Below, piece after piece: positions 1 to 5,306 of a stretch of 5,564 bases of DNA. The first letter of the stretch is position 1. Each line of letters opens with the position of its first letter. The notes beneath the pieces are model-generated. The model made no database searches, was not told the origin of the DNA, and saw nothing but the letters and a program-made list of their open reading frames with translations. Origin of the DNA: an archaeon (GTDB taxonomy: Archaea; Asgardarchaeota; Heimdallarchaeia; Hodarchaeales; S146-22); the NCBI GenBank assembly GCA_024276395.1, contig JAJRXH010000607.1, forward strand, positions 1 to 5,564, in the 5' to 3' direction. Position numbers and translations under genes: made by a program.

Positions 1-26
1 ATCAGAAAAACTGAAGATAAAAAAGA
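1..26 (+). repeat. Direct repeat, copy 1 (26 bp)
   Basis: This A/G-rich 26-base element matches positions 161-186 with a single mismatch (A at position 4, G at 164). After both copies the sequence continues A/G-rich and reaches an ACACCC block, at about 33-38 in the first copy and 204-209 in the second. The second copy carries about 11 extra bases before that block. The window starts inside or at the edge of this copy, so more copies could lie to the left. Read in frame 1 it gives IRKTEDKKERKHP and a stop at 40-42, so it could also be the lysine-rich tail of an upstream gene; this is not demonstrable here. Confidence 0.6.
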
Positions 27-56
27 GAGAAAACACCCGTGACCAGGGGTAATCCT

Positions 57-73
57 ACGAGGACTCGTTTTTT
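57..73 (+). terminator. Possible terminator of an upstream plus-strand gene
   Basis: A short inverted repeat (ACGA at 57-60, TCGT at 65-68, four-base loop) runs into six T residues at 68-73. A competing hairpin pairs CGAGGA at 58-63 with TCCTCG at 75-80. In archaea a T-tract alone can end transcription. The stem is weak and no upstream gene can be confirmed, so this is tentative. Confidence 0.25.
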
Positions 74-98
74 ATCCTCGCAACGCACGGAACGACAG

Positions 99-155
99 CA
101 GCATCACGGATGACGCGATGCTGATGCTTGAAAGCCACGCATCACCGACGTGATG
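99..155. other. Two small inverted repeats in non-coding DNA
   Basis: CAGCATC at 99-105 pairs perfectly with GATGCTG at 117-123 across an 11-base loop. CATCAC at 140-145 pairs with GTGATG at 150-155 across a 4-base loop (CGAC). They lie between the two direct-repeat copies. The whole stretch 1-323 has no convincing gene on either strand; it holds the repeats, these hairpins and the terminator-like signals. Whether the hairpins form in RNA or are operator-like sites cannot be told from one sequence. Confidence 0.4.
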
Positions 156-160
156 ACGTG

Positions 161-186
161 ATCGGAAAAACTGAAGATAAAAAAGA
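161..186 (+). repeat. Direct repeat, copy 2 (26 bp)
   Basis: Second copy of the element at 1-26, 160 bases downstream, with one mismatch. The matching translation frame gives IGKTEDKKEER and then a TAA stop, parallel to copy 1. This would fit a duplicated gene end or a small intergenic repeat family. On the minus strand the same bases are T-rich and lie downstream of the cystathionine beta-synthase-like gene, so they may also help stop transcription. Confidence 0.6.
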
Positions 187-209
187 AGAAAGATAAAGAA
201 AAGACACCC

Positions 210-251
210 AAAAAAGTTAAATATCCAGAATGAGTGATGACATCATCATTC
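210..251 (-). terminator. Candidate terminator of the cystathionine beta-synthase-like gene
   Basis: On the minus strand, about 70 bases past the stop codon, an imperfect hairpin (228-233 pairing with 246-251, then a one-base bulge at 234 and inner pairs 235-238 with 242-245) is followed by a run of six T residues (A-run at 210-215 on the plus strand) and further T-rich DNA down to about 175. A second hairpin (AAAATGA at 259-265 with TCATTTT at 274-280) lies between this one and the gene. Position and T-richness fit a 3' end, but the hairpin is irregular. Confidence 0.4.
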
Positions 252-323
252 AAACGATAAAATGAGTTCGTCATCATTTTCAAGAGAAATTGAATGGATT
301 TAGTCCTCTAATCAACACCAAAA

Positions 324-1298
324 TCACAATAAACCTTTTTCTTTCATCCAATTATCATTGAACAGGGTACTAAGATAATTTCTTCCGGTATCCGGAAACA
401 AGACAACTATCACGGCGTCCTTTTGATCCTTGAGCCGTTCAGCTATTTTTAAGGCAGCAAACATCGCAGCTCCTGACGAGCTTCCCACGAAAATTCCTTC
501 TTTTCGTGCCAGATCTCGAGCCATACGAAAAGCTTCCGAGTCCTTCACCACGATAATTTCATCAATCACGCTCAAGTCAGCTGTCGGCGGATGAAAATCT
601 TCACCAATTCCTTCAATCAGATAAGGATGAATTTCACCTTCCGTATTATAAAACAAGTGATGATATACGGATCCTTCAGGATCTGCACCAATTATCTGCA
701 CATTTGGATTTTTCTCTTTCAAGTATTTCCCCACGCCACTGATGGTGCCGCCCGTGCCAACACCTGCCACGAAATGAGTGATTTTTCCATCCGTGTCCTC
801 CCAAATTTCAGGGCCTGTCGTCTCATAGTGAGCTTGAGGGTTATTGAGGTTGAAATATTGATTCGGCGAGTAAGCATTAGGGGTCTCTTTCACGATGCGT
901 TCAGCCACTTTATAATAACTTCGTGGATCATCTGGTTCGACAGCCGTGGGACAACGAATGACTTCACCTCCAAAGGCACGAAGTAAATCTTCTTTTTCCT
1001 TACTCATCTTATCTGGCATCGTGAACACCATCTTGTACCCCTTGAGGACTGCTGCTAATGCTAACCCCATCCCCGTGTTACCAGACGTTGGTTCCACGAT
1101 GGTACCACCGGGTTTGAGAAGACCTTCTCGTTCAGCAACTTCAATCATTTTGATGCCGATTCGATCCTTCACGCTCCCACCTGGATTTAAAAATTCAGCT
1201 TTCACGAAAACTAAAGGTCCATCACGTGGCACGATGTTGTTCAACTTGATGAGTGGTGTTCTTCCTATTAGTTCCAGAATGTTGTTATAATAACGCAT
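324..1298 (-). CDS. Cystathionine beta-synthase / cysteine synthase family PLP enzyme
   Basis: Fold-type II PLP enzyme of 324 residues that replaces the beta-substituent of serine or O-acetylserine with a thiol (homocysteine giving cystathionine, or sulfide giving cysteine). Visible motifs are the N-terminal ILELIGRTPLIKL (7-19), the PLP lysine K44 in NPGGSVKDRIG, the substrate loop PTSGNTG (70-76), the phosphate-binding GTGGT (181-185), and PDTGRNY near the C-terminus. QYFNLNNPQAHYETT and the ending NYLSTLFNDNWMKEKG resemble the cystathionine beta-synthase core more than CysK. There is no heme-binding extension and no C-terminal CBS (Bateman) pair, so it should lack S-adenosylmethionine control of the animal type. 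I chose the ATG at 1298 because GAGGTG sits five bases upstream; extending to 1331 would need a TTG start and add 11 residues outside the family. It is divergent from a cystathionine gamma-lyase-type gene, which supports a transsulfuration role. O-acetylserine sulfhydrylase remains the alternative. Confidence 0.93.
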   Translation of the reverse strand: MRYYNNILELIGRTPLIKLNNIVPRDGPLVFVKAEFLNPGGSVKDRIGIKMIEVAEREGLLKPGGTIVEPTSGNTGMGLALAAVLKGYKMVFTMPDKMSKEKEDLLRAFGGEVIRCPTAVEPDDPRSYYKVAERIVKETPNAYSPNQYFNLNNPQAHYETTGPEIWEDTDGKITHFVAGVGTGGTISGVGKYLKEKNPNVQIIGADPEGSVYHHLFYNTEGEIHPYLIEGIGEDFHPPTADLSVIDEIIVVKDSEAFRMARDLARKEGIFVGSSSGAAMFAALKIAERLKDQKDAVIVVLFPDTGRNYLSTLFNDNWMKEKGLL

Positions 1299-1351
1299 GT
1301 TCACACCTCTAATCAGTAGTGATGTCCTCAATAGCGAGTCATCAAGAATTC

Positions 1352-1359
1352 ATTAATAA
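1352..1359 (-). promoter_or_regulatory. Possible TATA-like box for the cystathionine beta-synthase-like gene
   Basis: On the minus strand TTATTAAT lies about 54 bases before the ATG at 1298. An archaeal start site some 25 bases downstream would give a leader of roughly 30 bases that includes the GAGGTG ribosome site. It sits in the divergent intergenic region 1299-1451, which must hold promoters for both sulfur genes. This is an AT-rich match only. Confidence 0.3.
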
Positions 1360-1400
1360 GACCATTGAAGCTACTTCGACTAAATGACCAAAAAAGTGAC

Positions 1401-1408
1401 AATATAAT
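1401..1408 (+). promoter_or_regulatory. Possible TATA-like box for the cystathionine gamma-lyase-type gene
   Basis: AATATAAT lies 43 bases before the ATG at 1452, followed by a second AT-rich run (TTAAAAAA at 1411-1418). With archaeal spacing, transcription would begin near 1430-1440 and give a short leader carrying AGGTGA. Which of the two boxes is used cannot be decided by eye. Confidence 0.3.
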
Positions 1409-1451
1409 GCTTAAAAAATGGTAAGAAAGGACAGTATCACAGGTGAAAGGA

Positions 1452-2768
1452 ATGGCAAGAAAGGAAGAACGCGAGTCATTCGTGAAAAAAAGCTCACTAG
1501 AAACAAAAGTTGTTCATGCAGGCCAATTTCCAGACGAAGTAACAGGTGCCATCACGACTCCCATCTACCAGACAGCCACGTATGTTTTAGATGAAATTGG
1601 CAAGGATAAGGGATACCAATACAGTCGTACGAACAATCCCACGAGAACCGTGTTAGAAAATCTCGTAGCTCAACTTGAAGGATCTCGATATGGCATTGCT
1701 TTCTCCACGGGAATGTCTGCTGCCGATGCCATAGTACGTGCCCTCTTAAAGGCCGGAGATCACGTTGTCGTCGGCGATGATGTTTATGGAGGGATATACC
1801 GATTATTTGAAAAAAACTACCGCAAGTTCGGGTTATCTTTTACTTACGTGGATACTAGAAATCCAAATAACGTGAAAAAAGAAATCGGAGAAGATACCCG
1901 TATGGTTTGGCTCGAGACACCCACGAATCCCTTGCTCAAAGTATCGGACATCAAATCTATCACCAAGATCATCCAAGAGGAAAATGAACAAAGAACTCCA
2001 AAAGTCGACTTCACGGCACCTGTCGCCAGTGAAAAAGAACTACTCCAAAGGGAGGAAAACGAAAGACGAATCCTTACAGTAGTTGATAACACATTTTACA
2101 CGCCTGTTTTTCTAAGACCCCTAGAAGAAGGTGCAGATATCGTTCTGCATTCAACCACGAAATACCTCAGCGGACATAACCAACTAGTCGGCGGAATGGT
2201 AGTCGTGAGAGATGACCCGACACGCTGGTATTACAAGCCACGTCCATTACGTGATGAATATGGTCGTCTCATCAAGGATGATAAGGGATTTCTGAGAACG
2301 CAAATCGTGAACACGCTTCATGAAGACATCCGATTCATACAAAACGCCGTTGGCGCTGTTCCTGGGGCATTTGACTGTTGGCTGACTATCATGGGAATCA
2401 AGACGCTAGCCCTTCGGATGGAAAAACATGATAAAAATGCCAAGAAAATCGTGGCATTTCTAAAATCACATCCCAATGTGAAAAAAGTAAATTATCCAGG
2501 AAAAAGTGGAATGATTTCATTCGAATTAGACGCGGACATTCATGCTGCTATCAAGGTGATGAATTCAGTCAAATTATGGGCATTAGCTGAATCCTTAGGA
2601 GCCGTGGATTCTATGATCACGCACCCAGCCACGATGACCCATGCATCTGTCCCCCCAGAAGAACGAAAGAAACGAGGTATCACGGATGGCCTCATTAGAT
2701 TATCCGTGGGCATTGAAGATCCTGAAGATCTGATTGCAGACTTAAGACAGGCATTGGAGAAAATTTAA
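1452..2768 (+). CDS. Cystathionine gamma-synthase/gamma-lyase family PLP enzyme
   Basis: Fold-type I PLP enzyme of the Cys/Met metabolism family, acting on cystathionine or an activated homoserine. Motifs (numbered from the ATG) are VHAGQ and TPIYQTATY at the N-terminus, YSRTNNPTR with Y57 and R59, FSTGMSAADA, the PLP-pairing D212 in VVDNTF, the Schiff-base lysine K237 in STTKYLSGH, AVPGAFDCW, and the C-terminal RLSVGIEDPEDLIADL. At 438 residues it is longer than the usual ~380. Charged inserts of about 30 residues lie near 177-206 (before VVDNTF) and 258-289 (before FIQNAVGAVPG). Conversely, between PG (349-350) and GM (353-354) only two residues remain where relatives have about 18 (the SHPxHxLAxxQ region). 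I prefer the ATG at 1452, served by AGGTGA at 1441-1446; a GTG at 1443 would add three residues. Divergence from the cystathionine beta-synthase-like gene suggests gamma-lyase activity in reverse transsulfuration. Gamma-synthase or O-acetylhomoserine chemistry cannot be excluded. Confidence 0.92.
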   Translation: MARKEERESFVKKSSLETKVVHAGQFPDEVTGAITTPIYQTATYVLDEIGKDKGYQYSRTNNPTRTVLENLVAQLEGSRYGIAFSTGMSAADAIVRALLKAGDHVVVGDDVYGGIYRLFEKNYRKFGLSFTYVDTRNPNNVKKEIGEDTRMVWLETPTNPLLKVSDIKSITKIIQEENEQRTPKVDFTAPVASEKELLQREENERRILTVVDNTFYTPVFLRPLEEGADIVLHSTTKYLSGHNQLVGGMVVVRDDPTRWYYKPRPLRDEYGRLIKDDKGFLRTQIVNTLHEDIRFIQNAVGAVPGAFDCWLTIMGIKTLALRMEKHDKNAKKIVAFLKSHPNVKKVNYPGKSGMISFELDADIHAAIKVMNSVKLWALAESLGAVDSMITHPATMTHASVPPEERKKRGITDGLIRLSVGIEDPEDLIADLRQALEKI

Positions 2769-2791
2769 AGAGGAAAGCAGCACCAAATTCA

Positions 2792-2814
2792 AAATTTAAA
2801 TTTCAATTTTTTCT
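2792..2814 (+). terminator. Candidate terminator after the gamma-lyase-type gene
   Basis: Beginning 24 bases after the TAA stop, a perfect 12-base AT palindrome (AAATTTAAATTT at 2792-2803) is followed by six T residues at 2807-2812 and then CTTC. T-rich DNA just beyond a stop codon and facing a convergent gene fits an archaeal 3' end. The palindrome is all A/T and would be a weak hairpin. Confidence 0.4.
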
Positions 2815-2824
2815 TCACCAATCG

Positions 2825-2845
2825 TGAACACTTCTTGAATGTTCA
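2825..2845 (-). terminator. Possible 3'-end hairpin of the gelsolin-like gene
   Basis: TGAACA at 2825-2830 pairs with TGTTCA at 2840-2845 across a nine-base loop, about 22 bases past the stop codon on the minus strand. A short T-run on that strand (about 2847-2850) precedes it rather than following it, so the signal is modest. The 98-base gap between the two convergent genes contains this hairpin and the T-tract of the opposite gene. Confidence 0.25.
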
Positions 2846-2866
2846 GAAAATATCATCATCTTATCA

Positions 2867-3829
2867 TCATTGTTGCTCAAAATGTAGAGTCATGCTAAGA
2901 TCAACGCGAAATGCCACATAGAGATCATAGTTCGGTGGCAAGTACATGTCTATGGGCAAGCTTCCAATGAGATTCGATGAGTCCAACTTGAGCACGAATT
3001 GAGGTGTCTTTTTCGTCACTTTTAGTTTCATCTTATCGTCATCGTGCGGAAGAGCGTAAAACTTGACTTGATAATCCTTCACTTTCGTTGATTTTTTAGC
3101 AGACCATGATATTCGCCTCACATAGACTCCTTTCTCTGGACTTGGCAATAAACTAGAATCTATGAGTCTTAAAGCCGTTGATGCGGCTAAACCTTCTGAA
3201 TGAAACATTACAGTGGTAGCGTTATCAGTAAAAATGTTTGCAGCCTTTTGTTCATCAGTCATCGGCTTGAACTCAAGAGTAATAGGTGATTTCATTTCGG
3301 TTACTAAAGTTGCCGAGGAAGATATGAATCCAGTTGAAGAAGGAATAATTGATTCTGGATGTGACTTGGCATCATCAACCAAGGGGGAAGGTTCCGACAT
3401 CGTTATCTTGCGGACCTTTGATACCGATGCTGCAGAGACAGGCTTGACTCTTGCTCTCAATCTTGGCGTGCCCAGTGACGTGTCAACTTGTTGTCCTCTT
3501 TTACGTTCAAGGGCTTGCTGAACCAAATGATTTTCTGACTTAGATAATTTTTCGAAATATTCCAAAAATTCTTGACTTTCATCATATTGTTCAACGGTCT
3601 TCAAGCGAAAAGTCGGACCGAGTTTCTTTTGAAGGTCTTTTGCAAATCGTGAAGCACCAAATTTCAGTCGTGGCGGCGCGGATCTTCCAATGTAGATGAA
3701 GATCATCTTAAATGGATAGAACACGATCACGTAGGCTGCATCTTCTTGCTCGTGTAGTACTTCAAGACTTACCTGATTTACTCGAGCTGCCTCACCGTCT
3801 GGTGATATCCGATACATTTCCCAGTTCAT
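2867..3829 (-). CDS. Gelsolin-like domain protein with unknown C-terminal domain
   Basis: This 320-residue protein has no signal peptide or membrane segment. Residues 5-93 fit the gelsolin fold by eye: MYRIS, VSLEVLHEQEDAAYVIVF, the hydrophobic strand and turn KMIFIYIGRSAP, the long helix around KFGASRFAKDLQKKL (56-70), and the closing LKTVEQYDESQEFLEYF (76-92). Villin/gelsolin domains show the same order: DxYVI, IxxWxG, an alpha helix, then a strand ending in E..xF..xF. Residues 94-190 are a low-complexity linker, basic at 109-141 (RKRG, RLRARVKP, KVRK) and then Ser/Pro-rich. Residues 195-320 look beta-rich and end in a run of alternating hydrophobics; I do not recognise this part. Prokaryotic gelsolin-like proteins are known mainly from Asgard archaea, some joining one gelsolin domain to an unassigned region. 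Actin binding is inferred. The ATG at 3829 has only a weak GGGAC upstream; M5 is an alternative start. The stop is followed by two more in-frame stops. Confidence 0.7.
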   Translation of the reverse strand: MNWEMYRISPDGEAARVNQVSLEVLHEQEDAAYVIVFYPFKMIFIYIGRSAPPRLKFGASRFAKDLQKKLGPTFRLKTVEQYDESQEFLEYFEKLSKSENHLVQQALERKRGQQVDTSLGTPRLRARVKPVSAASVSKVRKITMSEPSPLVDDAKSHPESIIPSSTGFISSSATLVTEMKSPITLEFKPMTDEQKAANIFTDNATTVMFHSEGLAASTALRLIDSSLLPSPEKGVYVRRISWSAKKSTKVKDYQVKFYALPHDDDKMKLKVTKKTPQFVLKLDSSNLIGSLPIDMYLPPNYDLYVAFRVDLSMTLHFEQQ

Positions 3830-3884
3830 CTGTTTCGTCCCAACAAACAGTTCATCCGCTCAATCCAATGATTCATACGTCATC

Positions 3885-3897
3885 GGTTTTTAAATCC
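3885..3897. promoter_or_regulatory. Near-palindromic AT box between divergent genes
   Basis: GGTTTTTAAATCC is close to its own reverse complement (GGATTTAAAAACC), so it can serve as a TATA-like box in either direction. It lies about 56 bases before the gelsolin-like ATG (minus strand) and 51 bases before the larC ATG (plus strand). With archaeal spacing each leader would be roughly 30 bases. Shared use is an inference from symmetry and position only. Confidence 0.3.
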
Positions 3898-3910
3898 TTT
3901 ATGTAATTGC

Positions 3911-3916
3911 TTATAT
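3911..3916 (+). promoter_or_regulatory. Alternative TATA-like box for the lar operon
   Basis: TTATAT lies 32 bases before the larC ATG. If used, transcription would start near 3938-3940, leaving a very short leader that just includes GGAG at 3940-3943. This competes with the box at 3885-3897. Confidence 0.25.
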
Positions 3917-3947
3917 CCTATCTCGTGCTTGGGATATTTGGAGACAA

Positions 3948-4502
3948 ATGCCAGAACAAAACGAAAATAACGATCAAGCTTATATTGAAAATGTAGCTGC
4001 AGAGATGGGCCTAAAACTTGAAAAAATATACCAACTAGAGACAACAGTTGATGATGTAACTGGAGAAACTCTCGGAAATTTGCTTAACAAGTTAATGGGC
4101 ACGAAAATTGCATTAGATGTCAATTATCTTCCCTTGACAATGAAACATTCGCGACCAGGAATTCTAATTCAAGTCTTAACTAAACCCTCTAATCTCAAGT
4201 TCGTCCTTCAAGCTTTATTTTCTGAACTAGGGACGTTAGGAATAAGAATAAACCCCATGGTTAGAATTATGACTTCACGAGACGTGCTTTTAGAAACAGT
4301 TTGCATCAATGATCAAGAAATAAACGTCCGAATCAAGAGAAGCTGGTCAGAAAGCGGCTTATTAATGAACTGGAAACCAGAAAACGAAGACGTGATCATG
4401 ATCTCCAAAAAATTGAACATTCCAACTAGAGAGGTACTACAGAGCATCTATCAACAAGTGGACCCAAGAAAATGGACAGAGAGGAATGAAGACGATGAAT
4501 GA
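3948..4502 (+). CDS. larC: Stand-alone LarC C-terminal domain (LarC2), nickel-pincer cofactor nickel insertase subunit
   Basis: This protein of 184 residues matches only the C-terminal half of LarC (formerly DUF111), the CTP-dependent enzyme that inserts nickel into the pincer nucleotide cofactor of LarA-type racemases. The signature is ETTVDDVTGE at 31-40 (family form ETNIDDMTGE), then TMKHSRPG (MKKxRPG in relatives), TLGIR, and the C-terminal pattern PENEDVIMISKKLNIPTREVLQSIYQ. A polar 30-residue leader precedes the domain. Full-length LarC is about 400 residues; the N-terminal half (LarC1) is absent. The reading frame upstream reaches a TAA at 3891-3893 with no other start, and the DNA further left is the opposite-strand gelsolin-like gene, so this is not a frameshifted full-length larC as in Lactobacillus plantarum. 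The ATG at 3948 has GGAG four bases upstream. It is first in an operon with larB, which it overlaps, and that supports the assignment. LarC1 is probably encoded elsewhere. Confidence 0.85.
   Translation: MPEQNENNDQAYIENVAAEMGLKLEKIYQLETTVDDVTGETLGNLLNKLMGTKIALDVNYLPLTMKHSRPGILIQVLTKPSNLKFVLQALFSELGTLGIRINPMVRIMTSRDVLLETVCINDQEINVRIKRSWSESGLLMNWKPENEDVIMISKKLNIPTREVLQSIYQQVDPRKWTERNEDDE
4479..4484 (+). promoter_or_regulatory. Ribosome binding site deciding the larB start
   Basis: GAGAGG inside the end of larC sits one base before an ATG at 4486, too close to serve it, but ten bases before the in-frame ATG at 4495. This favours 4495 as the larB start. The larC stop TGA (4500-4502) then overlaps the larB start within ATGAATGA, a layout typical of translational coupling. 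Confidence 0.5.
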
Positions 4503-5304
4503 GGATGATGAACTCCTTACCATTCTCAAAAAAGTTAGAAAAGGTGAAATTTCTCCAATTGATGCTAAAAAAATGATCAACTTGCTGACAATAGAAAAAG
4601 TCGGAAAGCATTCGATGATAGATTTGAATCGCCAAGCACGGTCTGGAATACCAGAAGTCGTGCTCGCTGAATGGAAATCGCCGGAACACCTACATGAGAT
4701 CGTCACGAGATTCGTTGAAAAAAAAGCATTCGCTTTCATCACGAGAATCAAAAACGATCAATTCACGATTATAGAGAACATTGTCTCAGAACACTCTTTG
4801 AATTGGGAAAGAGGAACTCGAAGCGTCATCATCTATGACTCCAAAAGATACACCTTCCCCATTCCAACGGTAAACATCGGTATCTTATCCGGCGGTACTT
4901 CTGATCAACCCATCGTGGAAGAAGCCATGTACATGGCTAGATTAATGGGAGTTCATCCTCTTGTATATCAAGATGTCGGAATCGCTGGGGTGCATCGCTT
5001 GTTCAATCCTTTACAAGAAATCATCGAGCACGATGCCAAGTGCATCATCGTGATTGCTGGAATGGAAGGTGCCTTGCCATCACTAGTTGCAAGTCTAGTT
5101 AACATCCCCGTAATCGGTGTTCCAGCATCCATAGGATATGGATACGGCGGCAACGGCAAAGCTGCTCTAATGAGCATGCTCCAAAGTTGTGTCCCTGGTC
5201 TAGTAGTAGTAAATATCGATAATGGCGTGAATGCTGGGGCAACTGCCGCCTTGATTGCACTTCAATCCATTCAAAAAAAGGAAAACCGAGAAAAGGAAGA
5301 ATAA
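4495..5304 (+). CDS. larB: LarB, pyridinium-3,5-biscarboxylic acid mononucleotide synthase
   Basis: LarB carries out the first step of nickel-pincer nucleotide synthesis: it carboxylates the pyridinium ring of nicotinic acid adenine dinucleotide and hydrolyses the phosphoanhydride, releasing AMP. The 269-residue protein has the LarB N-terminal region (VRKGEISPIDA, DLNRQARSGIPEVVLAE) and a C-terminal PurE-like Rossmann domain with NIGILSGGTSD (127-137), AGMEGALPSLVASL (188-201), a glycine-rich VPASIGYGYGGNGKAAL, and SCVPGLVVVNIDNG. Cys232 in that last motif corresponds to Cys221 of L. plantarum LarB, the residue that forms the covalent pyridine adduct, and Glu191 is also in place, so the enzyme looks intact. 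One small oddity is EWKSPE, where relatives usually have a glycine before the lysine. The start at 4495 is preferred; 4486 would add three residues. It overlaps larC by 8 bases and is followed after two bases by a HAD phosphatase gene, indicating one operon. LarE and LarA are not present in the window. Confidence 0.93.
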   Translation: MNEDDELLTILKKVRKGEISPIDAKKMINLLTIEKVGKHSMIDLNRQARSGIPEVVLAEWKSPEHLHEIVTRFVEKKAFAFITRIKNDQFTIIENIVSEHSLNWERGTRSVIIYDSKRYTFPIPTVNIGILSGGTSDQPIVEEAMYMARLMGVHPLVYQDVGIAGVHRLFNPLQEIIEHDAKCIIVIAGMEGALPSLVASLVNIPVIGVPASIGYGYGGNGKAALMSMLQSCVPGLVVVNIDNGVNAGATAALIALQSIQKKENREKEE

Positions 5305-5306
5305 AC

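Noticed and set aside
40..160. tRNA or structured RNA gene in the left non-coding stretch
   Set aside because: The hairpins do not form a cloverleaf and no T-loop or anticodon arm pattern is visible.
1..186. CRISPR array
   Set aside because: Only two imperfect copies about 160 bases apart; spacing and content do not fit repeat-spacer units.
591..1290. Plus-strand open frames of 131 and 114 residues
   Set aside because: They lie antisense to the cystathionine beta-synthase-like gene, overlap each other and show no family motif.
1299..1331. Extended N-terminus of the beta-synthase-like gene starting at 1331
   Set aside because: It needs a TTG start and adds residues outside the family; the ATG at 1298 has a well-placed GAGGTG.
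1977..2069. Frameshift or intein explaining the first insert of the gamma-lyase-type enzyme
   Set aside because: The frame is uninterrupted, flanking motifs remain in register, and 30 residues is far too short for an intein.
3213..3521. Plus-strand open frame of 102 residues opposite the gelsolin-like gene
   Set aside because: It is antisense to the low-complexity linker and has no recognisable motif, so it is read as a shadow of the longer gene.
3700..3948. LarC1 upstream joined to LarC2 by a programmed frameshift
   Set aside because: The larC frame meets TAA at 3891-3893 and DNA further left encodes the opposite-strand gelsolin-like protein; no LarC1-like sequence appears in any plus frame.
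4426..4751. Minus-strand open frames opposite the larC/larB junction
   Set aside because: They are antisense to well-supported lar genes and have no family motif.
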